Part shown: positions 33,412 through 42,155 of the stretch, piece after piece
Position numbering within the stretch: the first letter of the stretch is position 1
How the letters are laid out: every line of letters starts with the position of its first letter
DNA from: Paucisalibacillus globulus
GTDB taxonomy: Bacteria; Bacillota; Bacilli; Bacillales; Amphibacillaceae
Direction: 5' to 3'
Assembly (NCBI RefSeq): GCF_900184735.1
Contig: NZ_LT855386.1
Span: 1-64,000 of the forward strand
Length of the DNA stretch: 64,000 bases
Position numbers and translations under genes: made by a program
The notes under the pieces: model-generated
What the model was told of the DNA's origin: nothing
The model's database searches: none
The model's input: the letters and a program-made list of their open reading frames with translations, nothing else

Positions 33412-34326
33412 ATGAATTCAAATCATATATCGCTAAAAAGTCTACCTACAAAGGAAGAAAGACATAAATTATTTGGTTCTGTTGAACCTGGTCCGAAACA
33501 TAAGCCAGTTGAGAAAGAAAAAATGACTGACCTTCAAAATTTACAGAAGGATTTTCTCTTTGAGCTAGATGCTGTTGGGATCACAAATGTAAAGCATCCA
33601 ATCTTAATTCATAGTATGAATGAGCCAAAGAAACAAACAAGTATTGCATCTTTCACCTTTACATCTAGTATTAAGCAATCAAGTAAAGGAACTAATATGA
33701 GTCGTTTTATGGAGCAATTAGCTGATTATAGTAAAAATGGCTTCCTCATTGAGATTTCTGTATTAAAAGAGTTTACAAAAGATTTAGCTGACCGTTTAGG
33801 GCAAAGTGATGCAACAATTGAATTAACATTCCCTTGGTTTTATGAGCGTAAGGGACCGAGTAGTGGTTTAACTGGACTTAACCATGCCGATTTAACTATA
33901 AAAATATCATATAACGAAAACTTCGGTTACCAAATCCGTGTTGGCATGTCCGTACTTGTTACAACACTCTGTCCTTGCTCAAAAGAAATAAGTGAATATA
34001 GCGCACATAATCAACGGGGCAATGTATCAATAGAGGTTGCTCTATCAGATAGTTTTAATGAAGAAGAAGATTGGAAATATGCATTACTAGAAGCTGCTGA
34101 AAGTAATGCAAGTTCTAGACTACACCCAATTCTAAAACGTCCTGACGAAAAAATGGTTACAGAAGAAGCATATGAAAACCCACGATTTGTCGAAGATATG
34201 GCGCGGTTAGTGGCAGCAGATCTATATGAATTACCTTATGTTAAAAGCTTTTCTGTTACATGCCAGAATGAAGAATCTATTCATATGCATGATGCAATTG
34301 CAACAATACGTTATGATAAAAACTAA
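33412..34326 (+). CDS. folE2: GTP cyclohydrolase FolE2 (type IB)
   Basis: Converts GTP to dihydroneopterin triphosphate, the first step of folate (and queuosine) synthesis, using Mn/Fe/Zn flexibly where FolE needs zinc. It has 304 residues. 'DAVGITNVKHPILIHS' (about 51-66), 'VTTLCPCSKEISEYSAHNQR' (about 182-201, with the metal Cys) and the conserved C-terminal 'SFSVTCQNEESIHMHDA' are signatures. The ATG at 33412 has gaaaggg at 9 bases; a GTG seven codons earlier is less likely. It is inserted between plsY and the yneQ/yneP genes, where B. subtilis has yneR. Confidence 0.93.
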   Translation: MNSNHISLKSLPTKEERHKLFGSVEPGPKHKPVEKEKMTDLQNLQKDFLFELDAVGITNVKHPILIHSMNEPKKQTSIASFTFTSSIKQSSKGTNMSRFMEQLADYSKNGFLIEISVLKEFTKDLADRLGQSDATIELTFPWFYERKGPSSGLTGLNHADLTIKISYNENFGYQIRVGMSVLVTTLCPCSKEISEYSAHNQRGNVSIEVALSDSFNEEEDWKYALLEAAESNASSRLHPILKRPDEKMVTEEAYENPRFVEDMARLVAADLYELPYVKSFSVTCQNEESIHMHDAIATIRYDKN

Positions 34327-34347
34327 AATTAATGAGAAGGTTATTTC

Positions 34348-34584
34348 ATGAAATACATTTTTATCGGACTAATCAAATTTTACCGGAATGCTATTAGTCC
34401 ATTTACACCTTCAACATGTCGATTCCATCCCACTTGTTCCGAATATGGATTAGAGGCAATTAGAAAGTTCGGAGCTATTAAAGGTGGATATTTAACAATT
34501 AAACGGATAAGTAAATGTCATCCATTTCATCCGGGTGGTGTCGATTATGTACCTGAAAAGAAAGAAAAAAGGCGCTCAAGATAG
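34348..34584 (+). CDS. yidD: membrane protein insertion efficiency factor YidD
   Basis: A 78-residue YidD/YtjA protein that assists YidC-dependent membrane insertion at the inner face of the membrane. The family blocks '[19 protein letters not shown]' (about 24-42) and '[13 protein letters not shown]' (about 57-69) are complete, with three Cys. It follows folE2 by 21 bp and probably shares its transcript. Yeast-like rpmH-rnpA linkage, usual for yidD in many bacteria, is absent here, as it is in B. subtilis ytjA. gagaagg precedes the ATG. Confidence 0.95.
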   Translation: MKYIFIGLIKFYRNAISPFTPSTCRFHPTCSEYGLEAIRKFGAIKGGYLTIKRISKCHPFHPGGVDYVPEKKEKRRSR

Positions 34585-34597
34585 CTTTCTTGAGCGC
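34572..34597. terminator. bidirectional terminator, yidD / yneQ
   Basis: gcgctcaag / cttgagcgc stem (9 bp) with an 8-base loop, overlapping the yidD stop codon. The A-run before it and T/A-rich sequence after it fit use from both sides. Confidence 0.75.
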
Positions 34598-34601
34598 TAA
34601 C

Positions 34602-34901
34602 TTATAGGCCAAATCTTATTATTTGATCCCATTTCCCTTCTTTTGTTAACACTTCTTTTTGTTTTTCTCCAAATAAATCATAATGTGGATATTTTTTATC
34701 AAGGTGTATCCAATTTGGTTCAAGTTCATATTGTTTTCCCCATTCAATAAGAATATTAATATTATTGCAGCCTACCTTTGTAACGGTTGTGCATCCAGGA
34801 AAACGATCATCTAACCAGTAATGTGTTAAGAATGCAAGTTCTCCACTCTCCACTTTAGTTTTCCAGCTATGAATTTCTTCCCTTTTCAAACCAAATGCCA
34901 T
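34602..34901 (-). CDS. yneQ: conserved hypothetical protein YneQ
   Basis: A 99-residue soluble protein that corresponds by place and length to B. subtilis YneQ, of unknown function. It is rich in aromatics ('WKTKVESGELAFLTHYWLDD', 'PNWIHLDKKYPHYDLFG'). There is no signal or membrane segment. Its ATG overlaps the last base of the yneP stop, so it is translationally coupled to the thioesterase. Only position and general look support the name. Confidence 0.75.
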   Translation of the reverse strand: MAFGLKREEIHSWKTKVESGELAFLTHYWLDDRFPGCTTVTKVGCNNINILIEWGKQYELEPNWIHLDKKYPHYDLFGEKQKEVLTKEGKWDQIIRFGL

Positions 34902-35326
34902 TATACTTCACCTTCGATTTGTTGCATATATATTTCATGCCATTCAGGAAATGTTCTTCGTAATGACAACGGTCTAAAACTATCTTTATTTACGATAACA
35001 TGCTTGGTACTTCCAGATACTCTAACTTCCTCATTATCGTCCATTACCTTGTATCCATAAACTGTTCTAAGTCCATCATAGTGTTCAATCCAAGTTTCAA
35101 CGTAGACCTTCTCACCGTATTTAACTGGTTTCTTAAATGAAATCTGGGCATCCACAACTGGTGAAACAACATTGTTCTTTTCCATATCTACATAGCTTAA
35201 ACCGAGATATTCAATGAACTTAGTTCGTCCTATTTCAAACCAAACCAAATAATTTGCATGGTATACAACGCCCATTTGATCCGTTTCTTGATATCTAACT
35301 TCGATTGGAACTTTTACGTTTTTCAA
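34901..35326 (-). CDS. yneP: acyl-CoA thioesterase, YneP (4HBT hotdog fold)
   Basis: A 141-residue hotdog-fold thioesterase. 'VRYQETDQMGVVYHANYLVW' (about 9-28) carries the conserved Asp of the 4-hydroxybenzoyl-CoA/YbgC class, followed by 'GRTKFIEYLGLSY'. It cleaves short acyl-CoA or acyl-phosphopantetheine; the substrate is unknown. It lies upstream of and overlaps yneQ. aaggaggag precedes the ATG. The order matches B. subtilis. Confidence 0.88.
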   Translation of the reverse strand: MKNVKVPIEVRYQETDQMGVVYHANYLVWFEIGRTKFIEYLGLSYVDMEKNNVVSPVVDAQISFKKPVKYGEKVYVETWIEHYDGLRTVYGYKVMDDNEEVRVSGSTKHVIVNKDSFRPLSLRRTFPEWHEIYMQQIEGEV

Positions 35327-35412
35327 TTATAACTCCTCCTTACTTTCCAATCTAAGTTTATCTCAGTTTTTTACATTCAAAGATTAATAAAGCACTTTAT
35401 TTTCAAAAGAAA

Positions 35413-35441
35413 AACCCCAAATCTATTAACGATTTGAGGTT
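35413..35441 (-). terminator. tlp terminator
   Basis: aaccccaaatc / gatttgaggtt, 11-bp stem with one mismatch, 11 bases after the tlp stop and followed on the minus strand by TTTTCTTTTG. Confidence 0.7.
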
Positions 35442-35451
35442 CATATACTTC

Positions 35452-35679
35452 TTACTTCTGACTACGTACTTCATCAGATATTTCTGAACGAAACCCTTCA
35501 ATAGCTTCCTCACGACGTTTATTCTTGTCTACAATGTTCTGCTTTTCTTCACCCGAAGCAAAATGCATTGTTTCATGAGCAGCTTCTATATTTTCTATAG
35601 TGTCATGAATCATATTTTGCAACTTTTCTACATTATCACTACGATCATCGGGTTTCGGTGAATGTTCTTTTTCAGACAT
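35452..35679 (-). CDS. tlp: small acid-soluble spore protein Tlp (thioredoxin-like)
   Basis: A 75-residue, highly charged helical protein made in the forespore. 'PKPDDRSDNVEKLQNMIHDT' near the N-terminus is the Tlp signature, and the total length is close to the family (about 80). Its exact role in the spore core is not known, and despite the name it has no Cys. It has aaggagg before the ATG and its own terminator. In B. subtilis tlp is next to yneN and citB, as here. Confidence 0.92.
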   Translation of the reverse strand: MSEKEHSPKPDDRSDNVEKLQNMIHDTIENIEAAHETMHFASGEEKQNIVDKNKRREEAIEGFRSEISDEVRSQK

Positions 35680-35773
35680 TTGACATCCTCCTTTTTATAG
35701 TTGTCAAACTTCATAGTTATTCTTTGATGTTTTAACGTTACTATACCGATAAATCATTAAAGGATAATGGAAA

Positions 35774-35817
35774 AAACTCTTTATGTTGTAAATATCTGGA
35801 TACAACATAAAGAGTTT
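35774..35817 (-). terminator. terminator of the FbpB-like gene
   Basis: aaactctttatgttgta / tacaacataaagagttt, a 17-bp perfect stem with a 10-base loop, followed on the minus strand by TTTTCC. It lies 24 bases after the stop of the small gene at 35842-36021. Confidence 0.85.
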
Positions 35818-35841
35818 ATTGTAACGAGCATTTGTTAACTA

Positions 35842-36021
35842 TCATGCTTCTTTACGCTTCGATAGTAATTCTTTCGCTCTTCTTTCTAAATTATCTTCGA
35901 TTCGGTCCAATATTGCCCTATCTTCTAATATTTGTTGACGATTAGCCTGAACCAGCTCTTCAAACGAAAGTCTTTTCTTTAAAGAAATGGTAATCACCCC
36001 TTTTAATAGAAGTATTACCAT
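35842..36021 (-). CDS. FbpB-family small basic protein (Fur-regulated basic protein type)
   Basis: A short gene beside acnA. The conserved core 'LSFEELVQANRQQILEDRAI' followed by 'LDRIEDNLERRA' and a basic tail matches the FbpB family (PF13040), small proteins that in B. subtilis work with the iron-sparing sRNA FsrA. The start is uncertain: ATG 36021 gives 59 residues but has no good site; GTG 35997 gives 51. The only strong Shine-Dalgarno (aaaagggg) best serves a start near 35988-35994, where the codons are ATT. A 13-bp perfect inverted repeat (35982-36026) folds around this site. Its own terminator follows. In B. subtilis FsrA/Fbp target citB mRNA, so the place next to acnA is suggestive only. 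Confidence 0.65.
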   Translation of the reverse strand: MVILLLKGVITISLKKRLSFEELVQANRQQILEDRAILDRIEDNLERRAKELLSKRKEA

Positions 36022-36026
36022 TTCTT
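35982..36026 (-). promoter_or_regulatory. hairpin around the start region of the FbpB-like gene
   Basis: On the mRNA, aagaaatggtaat and attaccatttctt (13 bp, no mismatch) pair with a 19-base loop that holds aaaaggggtg. The upstream ATG lies in the first arm, the GTG at the loop end, and the non-standard start in the second arm. This can expose or hide the start of translation. Confidence 0.6.
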
Positions 36027-36063
36027 ACTTTTTTTATAATAATTTTTGCAAAATTATAATCGT

Positions 36064-36660
36064 TTAATTTAAAGCATTGATGGTGTCCACCATAAAATCA
36101 TAAGTCATCGGTCCAAAATACCTTGATTGAATTTTACCTGCCGTATCAACAAAATACGATGTTGGAATTGTTGCTACCCTATACATTTCATCAGTTACAC
36201 TCATGTCTTTATCAAGTGCTACTGGGAATGTATAACCATTTTCATCGATGTAATCTCGCACAACCTGTTCATTTCTCTCAGAATCTGTTGCATTTATCGC
36301 AATGATTTTAATTTCATCACCATGTTCTTTATATAATTTTTCAAGTTCAGGCATTTCCTTTTTACATGGTCCACACCAGGAAGCCCAGAAATTAATTAAC
36401 ACTTTATTACCCTTTAACTCAGAAAGCTTTATCATTTCACCATTTAATAGTGGTAATTCAAAATCTGGAGCTTGATCTCCTTCTTTGATTCCAACTGCTC
36501 CAGGAGAAACAATTTGAACACCGTCGACAGAAGTATCACCCGTTACGTCTACCATATTGGGCCCTGATGCTTCTTCTTTTTTATTGGTTTCAACTATATT
36601 TATTACTAATACAATACCTAGAACCGCTAGGATTGCAATTCCTATGATCTTTTTAAACAT
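36064..36660 (-). CDS. yneN: membrane-anchored thioredoxin-like protein YneN (TlpA/ResA family)
   Basis: A 198-residue thiol-disulfide oxidoreductase. One N-terminal helix (about 4-22) anchors it outside the membrane, followed by a linker and an AhpC/TSA-redoxin domain with the active site 'WCGPC' (Cys96, Cys99) and the cis-Pro block 'VATIPTSYFVD'. ATG 36660 has gggag at 8 bases; an earlier in-frame start 11 codons upstream has none. The gene lies between acnA and tlp as in B. subtilis. The family reduces apocytochrome c or spore-coat/cortex proteins; with ccdA nearby at 43.1 kb, it could receive electrons from CcdA. Confidence 0.88.
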   Translation of the reverse strand: MFKKIIGIAILAVLGIVLVINIVETNKKEEASGPNMVDVTGDTSVDGVQIVSPGAVGIKEGDQAPDFELPLLNGEMIKLSELKGNKVLINFWASWCGPCKKEMPELEKLYKEHGDEIKIIAINATDSERNEQVVRDYIDENGYTFPVALDKDMSVTDEMYRVATIPTSYFVDTAGKIQSRYFGPMTYDFMVDTINALN

Positions 36661-36796
36661 TGTATGTGCTCCCAACTTATGTATATTTATCACTTCTATT
36701 TATAGTATACAATCTAAGAAACAATAATAAAGAAATATACACAAAAGTCAAAGAGATTTCACATATTACTATCCCTTCTCCTTTACCAAATAAAAA

Positions 36797-36823
36797 ACGA
36801 GCTCCTCATAAAAGGAGCTCGTT
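36797..36823. terminator. acnA terminator
   Basis: aacgagctcct / aggagctcgtt, an 11-bp perfect stem with a 5-base loop, 8 bases after the acnA stop, with a T-run (TTTTTTATTTGG) on the minus strand. Confidence 0.85.
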
Positions 36824-36830
36824 ATAAAAA

Positions 36831-39542
36831 TTAGTTGGCTAATCTGTTACGTAATACCATCTGTAAAATACCACCATGACGGTAATAGTCAATTTCCACT
36901 TCACTATCAAAGCGAACTACAACTTTAAACTCAGTTGTTTTACCATTTTCGTCTGTAGCTGTAACTTTTACTAGATCGTGTGGTTTAACATCTTCACCAA
37001 TTTCTAAATTGAATTCTTCTTTACCAGTCAAGCCTAATGTCTCAGCACTTTGACCTTTTTCAAATTCTAATGGTAATACACCCATCATAACAAGGTTAGA
37101 ACGGTGAATACGCTCAAAGCTTTCAGCAATAACCATCTTAATTCCAAGAAGGTTAGTACCTTTAGCTGCCCAGTCACGAGAAGATCCCATACCATAGTCT
37201 TTACCCGCAAGAATTGCTAAGCCAGTCCCATCTTGTTGATATTTCATTGCTGCATCATAGATCGGCATAACTTCACCAGTTGGCCAGTAAGTTGTGTAAC
37301 CACCTTCTGTGCCAGGGGCAATTTGGTTACGAATACGTATATTCGCGAATGTACCACGCATCATCACTTCATGGTTACCACGACGAGAACCATAAGAGTT
37401 GAAGTTTCTAGGTGAAACACCTTTATCTTGTAAATAAAGTCCTGCTGGCATATCTTTCGCAATTGCACCTGCTGGAGAGATATGGTCAGTAGTCACGGAA
37501 TCACCAAACTTACCAATTACGCGTAAGTTATTAAGTGCTTCTACTTTACCAGGTTCTTTAGATAAACCTTCGAAGTATGGTGGGTTTTGAATATAAGTCG
37601 ATTCTTCATCCCACTCAAAGATAGGCTCATCTGTAGTTTTGATTTCATTCCATTTTTCGTTAGAGCTAAATACATTTTCATACTCTTTACGGAAAATTTC
37701 TGGGTTTACTACCCGATTTACTTCTTCCTTAATTTCTTCCATTGAAGGCCAAATATCATTTAAGTAAATAGGCTCTCCATCTGCATCAGTACCAATTGCA
37801 TCTTTAGCTAAATCAACATCCACCGTTCCAGCAAGAGCATAAGCGACAACTAGTGGAGGTGAAGCAAGATAGTTTGCCTTTACAAATGGATGTATACGAC
37901 CTTCAAAGTTACGGTTACCAGAAAGAACCGATGAAACCGTTAAATCATTCTTAGCAATCGCTTCTTCAATCTCAGGAAGAAGTGGACCTGAGTTACCTAT
38001 ACATGTCGTACAACCATATCCAACTAAGCTAAACCCTAGTTTGTCAAGATATGGCATTAGACCAGCATCTTCAAGGTAACGTGTAACAACTTTAGAACCA
38101 GGAGCTAATGAAGTTTTTACATAAGCCGGTACTTCTAATCCCTTTTCTACCGCTTTCTTAGCTAGTAGTCCTGCACCTAACATTACATATGGGTTGGAAG
38201 TATTCGTACAAGATGTAATAGCTGCAATTGCAAGAGAACCTGTTTTCATAACGGTTTCTTTACCATTAGAAAGTTTCACTGTTACTTCTTTATCAAACTC
38301 TGATTTATCTAGTCCAAAACCTTGGTTTCCTTGAGGAGCAGTAATAGCTTTCTTGAATTCCTTTTGCATGTTAGATAGAGGAATCAAGTCCTGCGGACGC
38401 TTAGGTCCAGAAAGGTTTGGTTCTAGTTCTGATAGATTAATTTCAATAACGTTTGTATATTCAGGATCTTTCATATCAGCTGAATACCAAAGATCATTTT
38501 CTTTACAATATTTTTCAACTAACTGAATATGATCTTCACTACGGCCAGTTAGGCGAAGGTAGTTAAGTGCCTCTTCGTCTACAGGGAAGAAACCACATGT
38601 TGCACCGTACTCTGGAGCCATGTTGGAAATGGTAGCACGGTCAGCTAGTGGCATGTCTTTAAGTCCTGGTCCGTAATACTCAACAAATTTCCCTACTACA
38701 TTTTGTTCACGTAAGACTTGTGTCACTTTTAGAGCTAAGTCAGTTGCAGTAGTTCCTTGAGGGAAGCTACCAGTGAATTTCACACCAATTACTTCTGGTT
38801 GTGGGAAGTATGAAGGTTGACCAAGCATTCCAGCTTCTGCTTCAATTCCACCTACTCCCCAACCTAATACACCTAGACCATTAATCATTGTGGTATGAGA
38901 ATCAGTACCAACTAATGTATCAGGAAATGCATCATATTCACCATTCTCATTCTCAAGTTCATGTACAACACTTGCAAGATACTCAAGGTTTACTTGGTGT
39001 ACAATTCCAGTTGCTGGAGGAACAGCACGATAGTTCTTAAATGCTTTTTGAGCCCAGTGTAAGAATTCATAACGCTCACCATTACGCTTGAATTCTAAAT
39101 CCATATTAGCTTGTAGAGCACTTGCTGTACCATATTGGTCAACTTGTACAGAGTGGTCAATAACTAAATCAACTGGAACTTCTGGATTAATTTCTTCTGC
39201 ATTACCACCTAGATCAACCATTGCTTTACGCAATGAAGCAAGGTCTACTACAGCTGGTACTCCAGTAAAGTCTTGTAAGATAACACGGGATGGTTTGAAA
39301 GGTACATCGACCCCAACACCTTCCTTTGTTCCCCATTTTGTTAAGGCTTCAACATGTTCATCATTAATTACACGGCCATCATATTGACGAACTAAAGATT
39401 CTAGTAATACTCGAATAGAAAATGGTAGTCTGTCAATTTTACCTAGGCCAGCTTCTTCTAAAGCTTTTAATTCATAGTAGTTATAGGTTTTACCATTAAG
39501 GTCGAATTTCTTCTTTGCATCGAAGACAATATTCTCTCCCAC
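36831..39542 (-). CDS. acnA: aconitate hydratase
   Basis: Iron-sulfur TCA enzyme interconverting citrate and isocitrate; when iron is short the apo-form binds RNA. The 903-residue protein has the cluster ligands in 'SCTNTSNP' and '[11 protein letters not shown]' and the usual '[19 protein letters not shown]' block. C-terminal swivel domain: '[16 protein letters not shown]', '[15 protein letters not shown]', '[16 protein letters not shown]'. I start it at GTG 39542 with agaaagggg at 9 bases, which gives an N-terminus like B. subtilis CitB; a TTG 10 codons upstream has no site. It is called citB in B. subtilis. An AT-rich 250-bp region lies upstream; I could not place a convincing CcpC dyad there. 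Confidence 0.97.
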   Translation of the reverse strand: MGENIVFDAKKKFDLNGKTYNYYELKALEEAGLGKIDRLPFSIRVLLESLVRQYDGRVINDEHVEALTKWGTKEGVGVDVPFKPSRVILQDFTGVPAVVDLASLRKAMVDLGGNAEEINPEVPVDLVIDHSVQVDQYGTASALQANMDLEFKRNGERYEFLHWAQKAFKNYRAVPPATGIVHQVNLEYLASVVHELENENGEYDAFPDTLVGTDSHTTMINGLGVLGWGVGGIEAEAGMLGQPSYFPQPEVIGVKFTGSFPQGTTATDLALKVTQVLREQNVVGKFVEYYGPGLKDMPLADRATISNMAPEYGATCGFFPVDEEALNYLRLTGRSEDHIQLVEKYCKENDLWYSADMKDPEYTNVIEINLSELEPNLSGPKRPQDLIPLSNMQKEFKKAITAPQGNQGFGLDKSEFDKEVTVKLSNGKETVMKTGSLAIAAITSCTNTSNPYVMLGAGLLAKKAVEKGLEVPAYVKTSLAPGSKVVTRYLEDAGLMPYLDKLGFSLVGYGCTTCIGNSGPLLPEIEEAIAKNDLTVSSVLSGNRNFEGRIHPFVKANYLASPPLVVAYALAGTVDVDLAKDAIGTDADGEPIYLNDIWPSMEEIKEEVNRVVNPEIFRKEYENVFSSNEKWNEIKTTDEPIFEWDEESTYIQNPPYFEGLSKEPGKVEALNNLRVIGKFGDSVTTDHISPAGAIAKDMPAGLYLQDKGVSPRNFNSYGSRRGNHEVMMRGTFANIRIRNQIAPGTEGGYTTYWPTGEVMPIYDAAMKYQQDGTGLAILAGKDYGMGSSRDWAAKGTNLLGIKMVIAESFERIHRSNLVMMGVLPLEFEKGQSAETLGLTGKEEFNLEIGEDVKPHDLVKVTATDENGKTTEFKVVVRFDSEVEIDYYRHGGILQMVLRNRLAN

Positions 39543-39666
39543 TCGCAAAAACCCCTTTCTGCTTTTTTTCAAGAATTGGAATGTTGCTATGTCTATGGTT
39601 TATTCATAATCTAAAGAGCATATCCAAATTCTATTAGTTTTCTACATATTCATATTAAATGAAAAT

Positions 39667-39735
39667 CGAGTATAAAACAATTGTTTCATACTCGAACGAC
39701 TATACGAAAAACTTATTCAAGGTGATAAGTTTTTC
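39667..39735 (-). terminator. two hairpins downstream of the histidine kinase gene
   Basis: Hairpin 1: cgagtat...atactcg with an inner aaacaattgttt palindrome (39667-39694). Hairpin 2: gaaaaactta / taagtttttc (39706-39735). Both lie between the kinase stop and the acnA promoter region, so they separate the two units. Confidence 0.6.
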
Positions 39736-39788
39736 TTATATGGTTGTAATTATTATTTTCCCTGTTAATTATAATGAAGTATTTAGGA

Positions 39789-40916
39789 TTAGTTCAGTTT
39801 TGGAAAAATAATACGAAATGTACTTCCTTTCCCTGTGTTTTGTAGTATGGAAAGTTTTGCGTTATGTCTTTCTAATAATTGTTTTGTAATCATTAATCCT
39901 AAGCCTGTTCCTTGTTGCTTAGTCGTAAAAAATGGTTCACCTAATTTATGTATTACTTCTTCATCAATACCTGGACCTTCATCGATAATGTCTATGCTTA
40001 CTTCTGATTCTAAATCCACTATCTTGATAATTATTCTCCCGGCTTCTTCCATTGCTTCGATACCATTTTTAATAATATTGATTAATACTTGTTTAACTTG
40101 TGATCTATCACAAAAGATATATTGGTCTTCACCAATTGTTTCTAAAAATATGTTTTTTAATTTGGCTTGGGGTTTTAAAAGCTCTGATACATCATGAATC
40201 ATTTCTAATATTGATTCCTGTTTTTTATTATCCGTCAGCGGCTTTGAGATAAACAATAACTCTGATGTAATGGTTTCCATCTTCTCAATCTCATCAATCA
40301 TAATTTTATAATAGACATCTTTTCTGTTTACTCCAGCTTGTAGCAATTGCAGAAATCCTTTTATTGAGGTGAGTGGATTTCTAATTTCATGTGCAATACC
40401 AGCTGCTAACTGACCAGCAATAGACATTTTTTCTGAACGAATCATCATCTCTTCTGTTTCTTTCTTTTCAGTGATGTCACGAATACTAGTCACATAATAT
40501 GCATTTAAATTTGATGAATCCTTTAATCTTGCAACTTTACATTCACACCATATGTATTTCTGTTCAAAATTTAGGATATGTAAATTAAATGTTTGATTTG
40601 TGAAAGTTTCACGAATAAACTCTTTTCTTAAATATTGGACGTCTTCTGGTAGAACCAGGTCAAGGTATGATTTCCCTACTAGCTCGTCCGCATCATAGCC
40701 TAGTACCCGCTCAACTGCTGGCGAGAAATATTGTCCAACCCCATCTTCATCCCATACCGAGAAAAAGTCACTACTATTTTGTCCGATCCAATTAACTATC
40801 ATATCAGGTAAATTTAATAAACTAGAGTTATTAGATACTGGAAAAACTTTTTCATAAGGGCTGACTGGTATTGACGAAACAGGATCTATATTGTTTTTAT
40901 TTGTTTCTTTCCCCAT
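39789..40916 (-). CDS. orphan PAS sensor histidine kinase, sporulation-kinase type
   Basis: A 375-residue soluble kinase. One PAS domain (about 45-150, 'FSVWDEDGVGQYFSPAVERV') precedes HisKA with the phospho-acceptor His176 in 'AGIAHEIRNPLTSIKGFL', and HATPase with 'NIIKNGIEAM', 'DEGPGIDEE' and 'GTGLGLMI'. No transmembrane segment is present and no response regulator lies beside it. Cytoplasmic orphan PAS kinases of this build in Bacillaceae feed the Spo0 phosphorelay (KinA/KinE type), which is the best guess. It interrupts the citB-yneK order known from B. subtilis. aaaggggcgg precedes the ATG. Confidence 0.8.
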   Translation of the reverse strand: MGKETNKNNIDPVSSIPVSPYEKVFPVSNNSSLLNLPDMIVNWIGQNSSDFFSVWDEDGVGQYFSPAVERVLGYDADELVGKSYLDLVLPEDVQYLRKEFIRETFTNQTFNLHILNFEQKYIWCECKVARLKDSSNLNAYYVTSIRDITEKKETEEMMIRSEKMSIAGQLAAGIAHEIRNPLTSIKGFLQLLQAGVNRKDVYYKIMIDEIEKMETITSELLFISKPLTDNKKQESILEMIHDVSELLKPQAKLKNIFLETIGEDQYIFCDRSQVKQVLINIIKNGIEAMEEAGRIIIKIVDLESEVSIDIIDEGPGIDEEVIHKLGEPFFTTKQQGTGLGLMITKQLLERHNAKLSILQNTGKGSTFRIIFPKLN

Positions 40917-41171
40917 TGAATCCGCCCCTTTATTACAAATTCATACTCTTTCATAGCTTAATAATACTATATGTTGAATGATATACAAATATGAAAGTTG
41001 TTTAAAATCAAATCTATAATTATAATAATAGTAGCATAGATAATAGTTAAAAGTAATGGTTTATCAGAATTATTTTAACTCTTTAGTAGTAAAATTACAG
41101 CATTGTTACATATAATTCAACAAATATGTTGGTTTTCTTGTAAAATAATCAGGCAGAAAAAGGTGGATATT

Positions 41172-41636
41172 ATGTCATATGTTATAGTGTTTTGGGGATT
41201 TTTTATGATAGTATTAATGGCAATTGGTGGTTATTTCATGTTTCGTAAATTCCTAAAACAAATTCCTAAAGCGGATGGTAAATCGATGATGGATTGGGAA
41301 GTCTATTATCTTGAAGAATCGAGACATATGTGGAATGAACATGAAAAAGCATTACTAGAGGAGCTAGTCTCTCCTGTGCCAGAGTTATTTCGCGATGTGG
41401 CAAGACAAAAAATTGCTAGTAAAATAGGTCAAGTAGCTATTGAAAAAGGAAAATCAAAAATTAGCCAAGAAATTCTAATAGAGGGTTATATTCTAGCAAC
41501 TCCAAAACGAGATCATAAATTTCTAAGGAAAAAGTTGAAAGAAAAACAAATTGATGTCAGTCCATATGAGTCATTATTTAAACAATCTAATGATGATTAT
41601 CGAACAGATTGGCAAGCTCAATATAAAAAAAATTAA
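41172..41636 (+). CDS. yneK: DUF2621 membrane protein, YneK
   Basis: A 154-residue protein with one N-terminal membrane helix (about 3-22) followed by a charged cytoplasmic domain ('LEELVSPVPELFRDVARQKI'). ATG 41172 has aaggtgg at 5 bases; the frame opens 23 codons earlier without a site. It fits DUF2621 and the B. subtilis yneK position, convergent with ccdC. The function is unknown. It ends at a perfect hairpin that also encodes the end of ccdC. Confidence 0.8.
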   Translation: MSYVIVFWGFFMIVLMAIGGYFMFRKFLKQIPKADGKSMMDWEVYYLEESRHMWNEHEKALLEELVSPVPELFRDVARQKIASKIGQVAIEKGKSKISQEILIEGYILATPKRDHKFLRKKLKEKQIDVSPYESLFKQSNDDYRTDWQAQYKKN

Positions 41637-41640
41637 ATTT

Positions 41641-41672
41641 AAAGGTGCCTTCATGTAGATGAAGGCACCTTT
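41641..41672. terminator. bidirectional terminator, yneK / ccdC
   Basis: aaaggtgccttcat / atgaaggcaccttt, a 14-bp perfect stem with a 4-base loop. The last seven codons of ccdC, including the stop at 41651-41653, lie within it. Confidence 0.85.
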
Positions 41673-42130
41673 AATTGTTTCTCTAACTGCTTATATTTAT
41701 ATAACATTGCTATTCTCCAACTCACCAGCATTCCAAAGGCTAATAAAAAGAACATCCCACTAGTTTCACCTAATGTTATTGTACTTCCAATTATTAGTTT
41801 TAGAATCAGTCTTATAATTAAAAGTCCAACTAAGATAAATGCAAATGCTTTAGAGGGAATTAGATAAATTTGCTCACTTCGAATTTCAAATTTCGATGTT
41901 TTTATTAAAAAGACTGAAAAAAACACGCCAATTGTTAATGCTTCTAGTACTTGCATCCAATGTACTCGAAATTCTGGAAAAACAAACATCAAGGCACCCG
42001 TACTCATGAATAACGGTGGTAAAATTATTCGCTTAACAGATGCTGGTCTTTTGGAAGCTTTAAGTCGCACAACAATCATCAAGGAAGCCATAAATAAGGC
42101 TACAATTGTACTTGCTATAATCCAAAACAT
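41651..42130 (-). CDS. ccdC: cytochrome c biogenesis-associated membrane protein CcdC (YneJ)
   Basis: A 159-residue protein with four to five membrane helices, corresponding to B. subtilis YneJ/CcdC. It is encoded downstream of ccdA and yneI. CcdC is not essential for cytochrome c assembly in B. subtilis and its role is open. The tail ('YKQLEKQLKVPSST') is charged and cytoplasmic. aagagtg lies before the ATG. Confidence 0.85.
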   Translation of the reverse strand: MFWIIASTIVALFMASLMIVVRLKASKRPASVKRIILPPLFMSTGALMFVFPEFRVHWMQVLEALTIGVFFSVFLIKTSKFEIRSEQIYLIPSKAFAFILVGLLIIRLILKLIIGSTITLGETSGMFFLLAFGMLVSWRIAMLYKYKQLEKQLKVPSST

Positions 42131-42155
42131 AATAACACTCTTTTCAGTCTAATAA

